Source of the DNA: Onchidella celtica
Lineage: Eukaryota > Mollusca > Gastropoda > Systellommatophora > Onchidiidae
Length of the DNA: 64,000 nt
Direction of reading: 5' to 3'
NCBI GenBank assembly: GCA_963931925.1
Contig: OZ007571.1
Span: 34,598,233 to 34,662,232, forward strand
Within the stretch, counting starts at the first letter, position 1, and each line of letters opens with the position of its first letter. The translations under genes were made by a program, and so were the position numbers. Positions 12,501 through 25,500 of the stretch are shown here, in pieces. The notes below the pieces were generated by a model, which saw only the letters and a program-made list of their open reading frames with translations, made no database searches and was not told the DNA's origin.

Positions 12501-15500
12501 AAACTAAGACACTGATTATCTCGGGTTATTAAGTCCTTCTACGCACCAAGAAAAATCAAATAATTTTCTCACATTAAGGACAATGTTTGACATGATGTGG
12601 CTTTTCCCATTTAAGTAATGGGAAACTGCCACAGTTAGCTGTGAACAAGTACAGAAAAAGAAGGTATTGGATAAAACATAACATTAATAAATAGTTGCCA
12701 GCGAAGACTTGTAGCGCATCTTCTAAAATAATATGATGACATAGAAATGGCAAGTGTCCACATGAACTTGACACATGAAAGAAAACAACATGCTTCAATC
12801 AATTTCCAAGCTTGGGAACATAAAAACAAAAAGGTGCAAAGTTCTCTCTCCAAGATACAATCCCAAACCAAAATGCATTTTCACCCATCTAACCCATGTC
12901 ATGCCAGGATTCTGTGACATGTCAAAAAGAGTCTAAAACAAGTGGAAAGTAGATTGGAAAGGAGACATAGGGCCAAGAGGAACCGAAGACTGAAAGGTAA
13001 AAATGAAATGATCTGGCAGCATGCAATGTCTACTGCTGATACTCACAGCAGTTACCAGTGTAAAGACACAATGTTGCACAATTACTTTTCCTACCAGCAG
13101 TAATTGCCATGCTGTCCACAGTCAGATTGCTTTCCCAGATTTCAGAAAATAAATAAATAAAGCTAAAGATTGCCACTTCATATTTCAGCCTTAATTCTCC
13201 GAAAAAAATTAATAACGTTGTGATAACCTGCTGTTTCTTTGTATCAGTTGCCTTGAGTTACAAACAGATTCTAATGAATAATAATAAAAAAAGTCATTTA
13301 TCCCAGCCCTGGTGAAAATGCCTCATCTTTTTAAGTGAGGTCATCAGTGTCCCAAAAACTTTTGACACTGCATTTGAAGAAGAAAAAAAAGGAGAAAAGA
13401 AAAGAAAACGAGGAAAGTTTTGAGAGTTAAGAAATATACACAGATTTTGAAAAAAGAGAGAGAGAAAAAGACAGCAAGCGAGAGAGAGGGTGAGGGAGAA
13501 AGAAGGAGAGAGAGAGAGATGGACATAGGTCAGGAAACACCATCTGAACTTTAATAAATAATACTACTGTTACAGTATATACATCTCAAACCAATGGAAT
13601 AAAGATTTCTCTTTGAGACAAAGCTAAACTGATGCCTATACACGATGGTATGATTATTTACATAGAGTCTGACAATACATAAACAATCGGAATGGACACT
13701 GGATGACGGAATGGGATATAATTTAAGGAGGACTGCAATGGATGAGACAAATGCAATATTTACAGTGAGTGAGCAGGAACAAAACTGTGCCATATCAGAA
13801 TTGCTTTGTCACCTACTAGCATAATGTAGCGTGGTTAAATATGCATGATAGTGTCTAAGAATGTGTACAGGTTCTCTAGCTGCAATATTTTGGCCCTCAA
13901 AGCAAGGCTGTCAGTCAAATCTAAGAAGCAAAGTATTCCTATATATATTCATACGGCTGTTTTGGTGTATCAAAGCTTATGACAGTTGTATTTCTGAAAA
14001 GATGGCTATGGATTTGCAATATATTTTTCATGTCAAATGCAAGCATCTTGAATCTAAGACACAATAATATGAAGATACATGTAAGTTAGGATTTCTGTTG
14101 AGCATGTAGTGTCCTATTTGATTAAAAAAACAACAACAAGAAACGATAATTTGGAGATATTCTTGATGAAAACCTATTCTCAGCTGACTCAGAAAAACAA
14201 AAATTAAGAGCAAGAGAGAGAGAGAATGGGGAGAATACAGAAGAATTTCAGAAGGAAAAAAGCATTCACTGAGAATACAAGACTGAAATATTTTGATAAT
14301 CTGAGTCATTCTTACATATTTTGAACTGACAAAAGCCATGGCCCTTGATTTATATAATATGCCCTATTCTCAGAGGACTTTTACTTTACATCTCTTTGGT
14401 GGCAAAAGAGCCTTCACAAATGCATTACTGAGAATCATTTTAACATCAAAGTACGTGTTCAAAACTATCTCTGAATATCTGCGGACCCTGAATGTCCAGG
14501 AGGACAGTTTTATCAAATGGGATAGAGAGATTTGCATTCTGACAAAGTTCATGAAGCAAACAGAAAGGGCTTTTCAAAAATAAAATTACAAATACAAATC
14601 TTGTTTCACTAGCGGTGTACTCCTGTTCTCTAAAATTACTTAAAATTTATCCTCATTTTTTTGAAGCCTTATGGGGAACAATATTATCCTTTTTAATATT
14701 TTTCAATTGAAACGATTTAGATGAAAGAAAGAAAAAATGTCATTGGTCATGCTTTGCCTTGATTCAGAATTCTCTCTGCCTTTTTTTGAAAAGCTAACAA
14801 CTTGAGTTTACATGATCCTGAAGACTCGTGAAAGAAAACTATACTATCATTCTGTTTATGAAAGTATCCTTCCAATACAAGTCACTTATTATTTGTGGGA
14901 TTAATATGCAATTAGATCTCCATCTGTCATTGCTGAAAACTGATGAGACTGAAGAGTGAATGCAATAGTGAAAATGCTTGCAAAGTCATGACAGATGAAA
15001 ACCACATGCTGACTAGAATAAGCTATCCGTTGTTAATAAAACAACATCCAAAGTAAACAATATAATCCAAGGAGATAAATACTCCTCCAACATTTATTGT
15101 TTCAAATATTACCCTTCCTTTGCAACAGTAACACAATAACAAGGTTAAAATCATTTAACTTTACTAACCCACCTGTGAATTATTTACCTAATCTTGTTTG
15201 TCCTCCAAATGCTCCAAAATAGGAAAGCCTGATTTTGTTCACTCTTTTCCAAACCAAATGTAGAGTTAAATGCGGGGAAAAAACAAAAACCACTCCTTTA
15301 TCATCGTATTTTAAATTCTTTCTTCCAGTTAGAAACCTTTCCATCTTCCCTGCAAAATTTAAAGTTTTAATCTTGGGAAACAGTAAACAAAATAGAAAGT
15401 AAAACAAACAAATTTGATGTGACCACCATACAGTATTTCAAACAGTATGAAGAGAATGACATGGGTTTTGCATGACGTCCATGGCATGAATTTAGCACCT

Positions 15501-18500
15501 ACTTGTTCCATCTAATAAATATGTGACTAACTAATGCACACCATTTGAAGCAATGAAAAAACATTAAAGAAGGAAAATCATATATACAAGATTATGTACA
15601 GACAATGCAAAGGCCATCATAGAAAAATACATTATTTTATCAGCTTGCCACAAAAAAATATACACTTTATTTGTGTCATCACAGAAATTCTTTCTCTCTG
15701 TACATTTAATGTCTTTGTAGATACTACAAGAATGAGAGTAACTGATGATTAAATATCCTACTCCACTTTGTGTATGCCTTCATCCAAATACATGGTGCAT
15801 ACAAAAGATCATCTTGATTTGCTTTAAAAAAAAATGCTATGGCAGGGGTAACAAGATACATTACATTTAATACTTCAAACACACCAACCATTCACAACTG
15901 ATGCGCACAAAAACATTTATATATATGAATACTTGCGTTACACAGAAACCATATGGTATGGTTAGTGTTCACAAATTGGAGAGTGCGTCCAACAAATCAA
16001 TTCATTCTAACAATAATACTGTTCTTCTGAAAATCAGGCACACTGCCTTTATGGTAACTCTAACTTCAAAAAGTCAGTAAGACTTCTGTTGTCAATTGAT
16101 AATATTCAGCCTTATGGTATGGGGCATTCACAATCTGCAAGTTTACTTTTCAACTTAGCAGTTCTAGTCCCTGCAAATTGTTTATCTCAAGAATGATGGG
16201 TTTTTTTCACAAATTAGAGAAGAAAAGTGATCATGTGCCAGCTAATATTTCCTTTTTTTTTTTTTGCTCTGCATTTTCAATTACTTTTCTCATTAACTTT
16301 CCACAGATGAGTTTTCAAATAAATTCTGCCTTTTGTAACAAAATTGGCCAACACACACACCTCTATCCACATGCTTCCTTGCACTGTGACTCAACAAATC
16401 TGATTTTAAACAACTGATGTACTTTAAAGTTTCACCAAACTTTCAATCAGTCACAAAACATGTGCAATTTGTCCAAGAAATTCTGGCTACCAATGCACTT
16501 CTATAACAGGATTATCTCTACACTGAGTTAGCAAATTTGATAATGATTTTAAAAAATGTATTTAATTCTGCTTCAATTTACACATTTCTGATCCAGCACG
16601 AAGTTGGCCAAACATAGTATTTCTATCCACACAAAATTTCACTCTAAGAATGACACCCAATTGAATCTTTGAAGGCAACCCATGATTAAGTGTAAATGAC
16701 CTGAACAATTAGTTTCTTATTGTTAAACTCATACCCTAAGCTGTTTAAGAATATGATTTAGAAATAAAGAAGCCAATCTGGGGTTCAAAAGAAAACACTA
16801 CCTCTGCTCTTAGTCAGAGGGCCAGGTTTTCTCTACAATTTCCATACTTCATGACAATCTGATCATCATGATACACTGACTTTTGTACCACATATTTCTC
16901 CACTTACAACATGCAAACCTCTGCCACACCAAACAATTTCTGTCAACAAACATTTTAAAGCCTAGCAGTATTTAAACATGTTTAAAACAGAGATGGACGG
17001 ATGCAAATATGTAATTACTGTTCCAGGTTTTACATATGATAAACAAAGAGGGCGAAATGCGTATGATGCATTTTCAGATTTCATGACGAAACACCACAAA
17101 ACAACATTAAGAAAGTAATCAGATACTTTTCCCGTCGGCCAAGAACAGTTTCCCATGCTCCAAATCATGGTGACAGATACAAGAAAAACTGCATTTTCAA
17201 TAAATGTCCTATGATACATAGTTTAATGATTCTATGTAAATTGAGCTGACCTCACATACAAACTGCATTCAAATTGGAATTAGCCTAAACTGAAGTCTTT
17301 ATTCCAAATGAAGAAAATGATCAGAAATGTGCCACACGATATAGGGTATCTCTGACTTCCCTCTCATTCAATGACATAATTTCCTACATCACTTCAGTTG
17401 ATGTTTCATAGTAAAAAAAGTTCACAGTGCACTGGTGACTTCCAAATTTAATTCCAAAAAAAAAAAAAATTTGACCAAATTGATTCATCAAGAATTTTAA
17501 TATGATACATTTACAAAATATTTTCTCCTCTCCCCTTTATTTTTGTGTCACAAGTGAGGGACCTGCCAATATATGGCATAAAAAATTTAACCATAAAAAG
17601 TAAAAAGGCTGAGTGACTCCCTTCTTCCCCCGAGTCTTTTGCTGGGTGTTTTGGTTTGAAGAGGTCGAAATTTTGTGTTGCTGAATGTAAGATTGGTATT
17701 CTGAATGAGACCATAATTTAGAACACAAGAAAAGTGTACAGAAACATAATTCAAGAGACACATTTTGCACTGGCATCTTTGACATACAATAGAAAGTGTA
17801 TATTACCTAGTATTTATTTGCTCTGCATGAATGCATTACAATTATTAAGCCTTACTAACTTTTTATCAGGCATCTTTCCAACTTTCTCAAACAGTGGTAC
17901 AATGGAAATTCCACTTGGGTACTTCAGGAAACTCAATCATATGAGACAAGTTGATATAAAATTTTGCTGTAACCTTCATACAATTTCCTTATCTCAAAAA
18001 CAAATTTACCTTGCAGGTCAACATCAGTATTTCTGAAATTCAGTCTCTCAGTTAAAAGTAGTGGGGACAATGAGGTATAACCTACATGAACAATAAAACA
18101 CACTGAGTATTTTAAAGCTAATTGTCAAAGTAGACAAAGCAAACAGCAGTATTTCACACAATGAAAGATTAGAAAGTAACAGAGCACTTCTGAGAAGTGT
18201 GAAAATTTTGGTAGCAGGAAAGGGTTTACTGAAGAACTCAAATTCATAATGCCAAAACAAACCCTCAAAATAATTTAATACAAATATATTCAAGTTTTTG
18301 CAGTTTTATATGATAAATTATTGTGCAGTTTCTGACTCAAATGAAGGTATTGAAGCCATGTAAAGCTAACAATGCAAACTTCAATGAAGTAAACAGTGCT
18401 GCATTTTTACACAACTTAACCCAGCACTGTGATTCATGAAAAAAGTGAGATTTCAGTGCAAAATTGTGCCACCACTTCGTGGTCATGTCACAATTTTGTT

Positions 18501-19054
18501 AAAGCAAGACAAAAAATACATGATGTTTTAAACTGATTGTGGATTGACAAAATAAAAAAACGGGAAAGTGAATGAACACCTGAGGAAAATATTTCAAGTT
18601 GAAAACAAGGAAGAAAACAAATTTCAGTTAATCACATGAGCAATAATAACTTGCAGAAAGTTTCCTTTCACTAAAGGTATGCATAGACTGAAGAGATGGA
18701 TGCACAATCCAAATTTTCTCCTTTAACTGCATTCAAATGAAGCAAGTTAAGTTGACGAATGAGGGAAAACTGAGCAAATTTGATGTCAAGCAGGAAAGAT
18801 TTGAGAAATAAATAGTCACCAGATTTTTGGATCATCACTCACACTGAATATTGTTGTAGGCAACATTCTGACAGGGAAATAACAGGCTTTGTCAACATGC
18901 TCTTCAAACCGAAGAATTTTTCATATATTTCAATGTTTCTTCACTAAAGTGAAAAGGAAAAGTTCATGTATCGGCACTTCCAGCTCTGAACAACACATAC
19001 ATATATATTTATATATATTGGATCTCTTCATGCAATGTGCATCACCTGCTGTAT
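9538..19054. other. gene-poor AT-rich stretch downstream of RFX (possible long 3' UTR)
   Basis: No open frame of recognisable protein type on either strand. The sequence is rather uniform and AT-rich from about 10.5 kb to the RFX stop codon, lacks clear transposon ends, and has a purine-rich stretch near 13380-13520. Minus-strand AATAAA hexamers occur at 17813-17818 and 10853-10858 among others, so an RFX 3' UTR of 1 to 8 kb is possible. I cannot decide from sequence alone. Confidence 0.4.
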
Positions 19055-19573
19055 CTACTCTGATTTGATTCTTTTGGCAGCTGATGCTTCAGCAGCCCCA
19101 GTAGAGGAGACTGGCATGACCAATATCGTGTGAGTTTTGCTTGGATTGGGATTGGCTGTAGTGGCCGTGCGAACAGCCAGTGTGGTAGGCAGTCCACCCT
19201 GAGTTGGAGTACTGACTGAATGGGCAGGTGTGGCCCCAGCAACTGAAGTACCAGAAAGGACCACTAAACCCCCGGCAGCACCGATGCCATTTGCAGTTGG
19301 CCGCACCGTGATAGCAGTTGGAGTGCCTGTCTGTCCTACTGCGGCAGCTGCTGGTCGTACAGCAACAGTGGGCTGGGCTCCTGCACTAGACCCAGCAGCA
19401 TTAGAGGTGACCAGCATCAGAGTGGTTGGAGTTGGGGCTGTGCTAGGGGTTGTCACCATGGTTACTCTCTGAACAACTTGAGGTTGAGATGATGATTGAG
19501 ATGAATTTGATGATTCATCATCATCTTGCATATCCATTGTGCCAAGGTTCACTGCACTGCTCAGATCATGAAA
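19055..19573 (-). CDS. RFX3: RFX terminal coding exon 15
   Basis: Residues 662-833 and the stop codon. After [11 protein letters not shown] the exon becomes an Ala/Thr/Val/Pro-rich low-complexity tail ending AAKRIKSE. This tail has no close counterpart in vertebrate RFX1-3 beyond the Lys/Arg-rich AKR motif. Confidence 0.88.
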   Translation of the reverse strand, partial: FHDLSSAVNLGTMDMQDDDESSNSSQSSSQPQVVQRVTMVTTPSTAPTPTTLMLVTSNAAGSSAGAQPTVAVRPAAAAVGQTGTPTAITVRPTANGIGAAGGLVVLSGTSVAGATPAHSVSTPTQGGLPTTLAVRTATTANPNPSKTHTILVMPVSSTGAAEASAAKRIKSE

Positions 19574-22500
19574 CTGAAGAGAAAAACAAATCACAGCTCT
19601 AATTATAAATTTTAAATAAAAAATATTTAGCAATTAAGGGTAAAGAAGGTGAATTTAAATTAGGGAGAGAAATGTTTCACATTTTTAATTCAAATATTTC
19701 GAAATGAGAAATTCATTTAAAAAACCAAGAGCTAATCCTTTAGAAAACATGCAAACTCAAACTATTTGCTTTTCAAATGTAAAGGAGTGAACAGTTGAAT
19801 GTAGAGTTCTCTCAAACCATACTTATAATGGTGAAAGATTTAGAGACAAACATGCCTCAAAACAAGCAAAATAAGTTGAGATCTTTAAAAAAAATTACAT
19901 AATTTTTGTCCAAGTTATAGTGAAGTGAATGAAAAACTTGAAAGATCTGCAATCAGATTTACTGTATTGATCTTGTTGGATTCTGTTGATAACTGCAAAG
20001 TAATTGTTTAAGCTTTATAATGGAAGGGTGTCTATATGTAAAGACTGATATATCTCACCTGGCGCACTTCTCCCATTACTGCTATAGGTGTCTGTCCAGT
20101 AGCACTAGCTACCTTGTGTTCCACTAAATAAAACATGAATTCATCATACAACAACCTGATCAAATGAAATGAGCCAAAGCTTGCAGCACTTCTCAGGGTG
20201 AGGTCTCTGATTACCATTGAGCTGAGGAGAAGAACAATGTAAGCCAAATTTAGAAAAACAAAGTAAAGAGAATTTGTTCTTCTCACAAACCGAATGTTAA
20301 TTTCTAAGAAAGTACTTTCAGTGCTCGACGAAATTTGTTGAAATTGCATTCACACGGGAGTGCAAGTGAAATTTTCCACGAATCCTAAAATCATTGGCAC
20401 AGATGCAAGTGAATATTCTTTCATTCCTGAAACTTGTTTTTCACGATCTAAAATGCACCACACATACACATTAATGGAGAGGAAGTTCAAGAAGTACGAT
20501 ATTCTCTACACAACTCATCATCACAAATATTCATTAACGATGCGAAAAATTTTGTACCTCGATCATAAGGCCCATAGTAGCCACAGCTTACTTACAAAGT
20601 ATATATATCATATTTCAAAAGTTATCAAAGATGAAAAAAAGTGACAAAATTTATAAAAAGTGATAAAATTTAAGCAAAACATTCAAAAATGCATTTTTCT
20701 GGTTGATTAAAAAAATATCCATTGTGACCAGTTTCCACACTACTAGTAAGTGTAAAGTTTCAATTAAATTTTTAATCCCTGAAATTTGTTTTGACCCTTT
20801 TATTTTGACTTTAGAAAGGAAGCCCCTTTTAAGCTCTTTCAAGTCCCCAGTCCTTGCATGTCTTTCAACTGCAGCCACACACCTTAACGCGATTACTTTT
20901 ACCCATGAACAAGTATGCCAAACAACAAATATTATCTCACAAATCAAAACTCTAAAATAATCTGGCTCACCTATAGAATGACCACTTCAACAAAAACTGT
21001 CTGGCTGCCTTTGGGAAATTCTCGTTGCCTTCGTGAGGCTTGAGCACCTGATTGACCACACCTTCCAACCACTGGGCCCACTGCTCCAGGGAGTTGCCCT
21101 GCTTTAGTGTGGTCTTGAAGTCCTGCTCCAGCTGCTGAACTAGGACATCTTCGCACTGACAGACCCAAGAAGCTTGTTCCTATTGAAACAGGAAAAGACA
21201 AATGTCTTGACAAAATTGAAAACAAAGGCTGGAATCATCAAGTATTCAGTATACACAATCTCATTCACACAAACCTTGAATGATTTCAAATTTTGTAACC
21301 TGAGAATGAAGTTGCTTTAGGCTAATATAACAAAAACTAGCCTATATTACAGTTTTACTATTTAGAACAACATACACAATGCATGTTTTTTAGATCAAAG
21401 AAAAATGGAAACATTACCAGCAATGTTACATTTTATACATACAATGATCATCACTTTCTCCGAAAAAATTATTCTACCTTTTGATTGTCAATGGCAACAG
21501 ATGGAGGAAAGTAGAATAATTGCAACATGATTCACATAGATAATAATACCTGTACATTTGTGAAATCCACTCTGTTGAGATCAGTGAGCATCTGGTTGAT
21601 CTGAGATGTGTTTTGTAACACAGCACGTGCTGCCTGGGCTAAATGATTGAGGGAAGTGTAGCGACGCAGTGTCTGAGCAAAGGCACATACTGCTCCCAAC
21701 TGAAAAAGATGAAATAATTTCCAATAACAACTGTAACATTCCTCCATAACCCATGGGTAAAATATGCTTACACTCTGACTTCAGAATAAACAGTGTCCTC
21801 GCTGAAACAGTGAATAAACTCATTCCTAAAAGTTTTAGACCAAAATCTTGAATGGTTCAAATTCTACTATTACTGCTTTGATGACTGGTAAAATCTCAAT
21901 TCAACAATGCTGCAAACCGGGTGATTAAGTTCATGCATATTCTTCACAATTCTCATGGTTATAGTATGCAGCTTTCCTACAACTGTTGACCTATTCATTA
22001 TGTTGACACTTTCAGTAGGCTCCATGGATCCCCCGTGCAAAAAAAAAAATGATATTCGATAGATATTGATATTTCATGATAATAGCTGAGCCCAGGTGTA
22101 TGACAAACGCCTGAAATAGTTTGATATTGAAGAGATACTGATATCTCATGTTAACAGCTGAGCCCAGTTGCACAACAAACACCTGAAATACTTTTTGCAC
22201 CAAAAATGTTTGAGACAAAATACTTTTAAAAGTAAAGGTAGTTCGGCCACATAACGAGGTGCTTGAAAAACCGAAAAGCATTTTACCTGAACAAAATGCT
22301 TGGACAATATACTATTATATAGCTAGTTGCAAAGGGTGGTGAGTTTTAATGGGTACATTTGCAGCTATTGGACATAATTATGAAATTGTTGAACAATGAA
22401 CAAGAAGGCATCACTGCCTGGCTTACAACAGCTTTATCTGTTCCACGAAAGGTTTGGACTACTCCTAAACTAAAAAACGATTTTTTGTCTAAAATACGCT

Positions 22501-25500
22501 TAAGACACCCATGTGCCTCATTTAAGCATAGTTTTATAAGAACATTCTTAAAATAAGTTTCAGAAGAGTTCTAAATCTAAAAAGCATGTTGTGTACCCAG
22601 TTTGTGACTTTCATCAACTTACATTAAGTAAAATTAGAGAAAACGCACAATTTCACATCATGTTATACAAACAACACAGTATAATTAAATATTCTTCCTC
22701 AAAATCGTTCAACTCAACCAAAACAAACTATTTTTCTCATAAATAAATCTATAATTAGTGTAATCCTCATTTTTTTTCTTCCTTATAATCAATCATGTCA
22801 GACCAATTTAAAATTCACCTTAGTCTTCATCATCTCTTCAGGTACATTTTGCATAGCATTCTTCAGCCATCCTTCCAGACTTTTGGCAAAGTTCCGGATG
22901 GCTTGTGTGAGTGAGCCTGTGAAGAGAAGTATAATTTATTGTCCATTATGCAAAACCAATTGAAATGTTCTTAGACGGAACAACCCAAACTACAACACCC
23001 TTTAATTTTGAAAAAGAAACAAGAGCAACAAGCACACAAACAAGCAAATAATTTAAAAGTTGTGAAGTGAGCAAATTTAATCACAAGGAAAAAGTAGAAA
23101 GGCAAAGATGGGAGAGAAGAGGGACAGCAAAGAATACATCTGACGTGATACTGCGTGTCGTAAGAGGCGACTAAAGGTGCAAAGGTCCTGGTCTCCCGAG
23201 AAGAGCCAGTTGGCGGTGGGCCAACTACCCACCCTGTAAAAATAAACCAGTTACAGAAACACAAGCAAATACTTTAAATCAGTCTTTTATCTTGGGAGAA
23301 GGGGGAGCATCTGCACCTGTAGATTCAATGAAGGACAATGGACAAAGCCGAAAGGACTCCACTGGCCTGACTGCTCCTTCATCAAACAAGTCACTCCGGA
23401 TTGCGTCGTGGAATGTCCGCTCCATGTATGAAGCAGGAAAGAGTGCCCAGGTTACAATGGAGATGAGGCGATACAGACTGCACATACTTGGAGTTAGCGA
23501 GACCCGCTGGATACAGTCCGGACTGAAACAACTTAACTCTGGGGAAAAGATTTTGTATTCTGGAAGGGAGGACAAAAAGCATACAGAAGGAGTAGCGATC
23601 ATCTTGAGCAAGCACGCCCAGAGGTCACTGAGGGGATGGGAACCCTACGGAAGGAGAATTATATTGGCATCATTTACTACAAAGAACAAGAACATCAACA
23701 TGAACATTGTGCAGATATACGCCCCAACAAATGAAGCAACCGATGAGGACAAGGACGATTTCTACAACCAGCTTCAGGAAATAGTTGACACATTGCCAAG
23801 AAAAGATGTGAACATTATAATGGGAGACGCCAATGCCAAGATAGGACAGGACAATACAGGGTATGAGGACATTATGGGGTGCAATGGTTTGGGACAAATG
23901 AATGAGAATGGAGAACGGTTTGCAAGTTTCTGCGCATTTAACAGCTATGTGATTGGAGGTTCAGTATTCCCACACAAGAGGATCCATAAGGCCACTTGGA
24001 TTTCACCGGATGGAGTAACTGAAAACCAGATTGACCACTTTTGCATCACCCGACGATTCAGACGCTCACTGGAGGATGTCATAGTACAGAGAGGAGCTGA
24101 TGTTGGATCTGACCATCACATGCTGCTGGCAAGACTCAAACTCCGCCTCAAGAAACAAGGTACCAGAGCAGGAACAAAGAGGAGAAAGTTTCAAGTGAGC
24201 CTTCTGGATGGAGACAAGAAGGAAGAGTTCCAGCTGACACTGAGGAATAGATTCAAACCCCTTGTTGACCTCGAAGAGACAGTAGATTTGGAGACGCACT
24301 GGGCTAAGGTAAAAGGAGTACTTACATCGACATGTCAGGATGTTCTTGGGGAAAAGAAAGTGGAACACAAGGAATGGATCAGTCAAAAATCACTGGACTT
24401 GATAAGGATAAGAAGAGACCTAAAAGAACAGGTAAATGCAAGTCGTACAAGAAGCTCAAGAGTTGGTAACCAGGAAGAGTACCGAGCATCAGCTAAAGAG
24501 GTCAAAAAATCAATTAAAAAAGACAAAGAGGAGTTCATAGGAATGTTAGCAGAGAAAGCAGAGAAGGCAGCAACAGGAGGACACATGAGGATCCTCTACC
24601 AGACTACAAAGACTCTTGCTGGAAAATATGGAAAACCTGAAGTTCCTGTCAAGGATTACAACAGGAAGGCTATTTTTGGAAAGGAAGCTCAGGCAAAAAG
24701 ATGGATAGAACATTTTAACAGCCTCTTGAATAGACCTCCACCAAGCAACCCACCCGACATTCTACCCGCAAGAAATGATTTACCGATCAGTTGCGACCCT
24801 CCGACTAAAGCAGAGATTAATGATGCCATAAAGCAGTTAAATCGAGGCAAGGCAGCTGGACCAGATCAGATCCCACCAGAGGCGCTGAAGGCAGATGCTG
24901 CTGGGGCTGCAGAGGGTCTGCACTCACTATTCTCGAGGATTTGGATCGGAGGCAAGTTTCCAAAGGACTGGAAGGAAGGACACCTCGTGAAGCTTCCAAA
25001 AAAAGGGGACCTCAGCAATTGTAGTAACTACAGAGGAATCACACTTCTCTCCATCCCAGGAAAGGTTTTCAATCGGATTATTCTCAAGCGAATACAGAAT
25101 GCAACAGACCCAAAACTTCGTGAGGAGCAAGCTGGTTTCAGGAGTAATCGATCAACCACCGACCAGATTGCCACGCTGAGAATCATAGTAGAGCAGTCGC
25201 TAGAGTGGAACTCCCAACTGATAGTGAACTTCCTTGACTACGAGAAGGCCTTTGATAGCATCGATAGAGAAACACTGTGGAGAATATTGAGACATTATGG
25301 AATCCCAGAGAAGATGGTGAACCTTATCAAGAGCATGTACGAGGGGACAAGTTGCAGAGTCGTACACGATGGCGAGCTTACTGACAGCTTTGATATCAAG
25401 ACTGGTGTTAGGCAGGGTTGTTTGCTGTCCCCATTTCTGTTTGTCCTGGTGATTGATTGGCTTATGAAAGAAACCACCAGTGGAGGAAGAAATGGCATAC

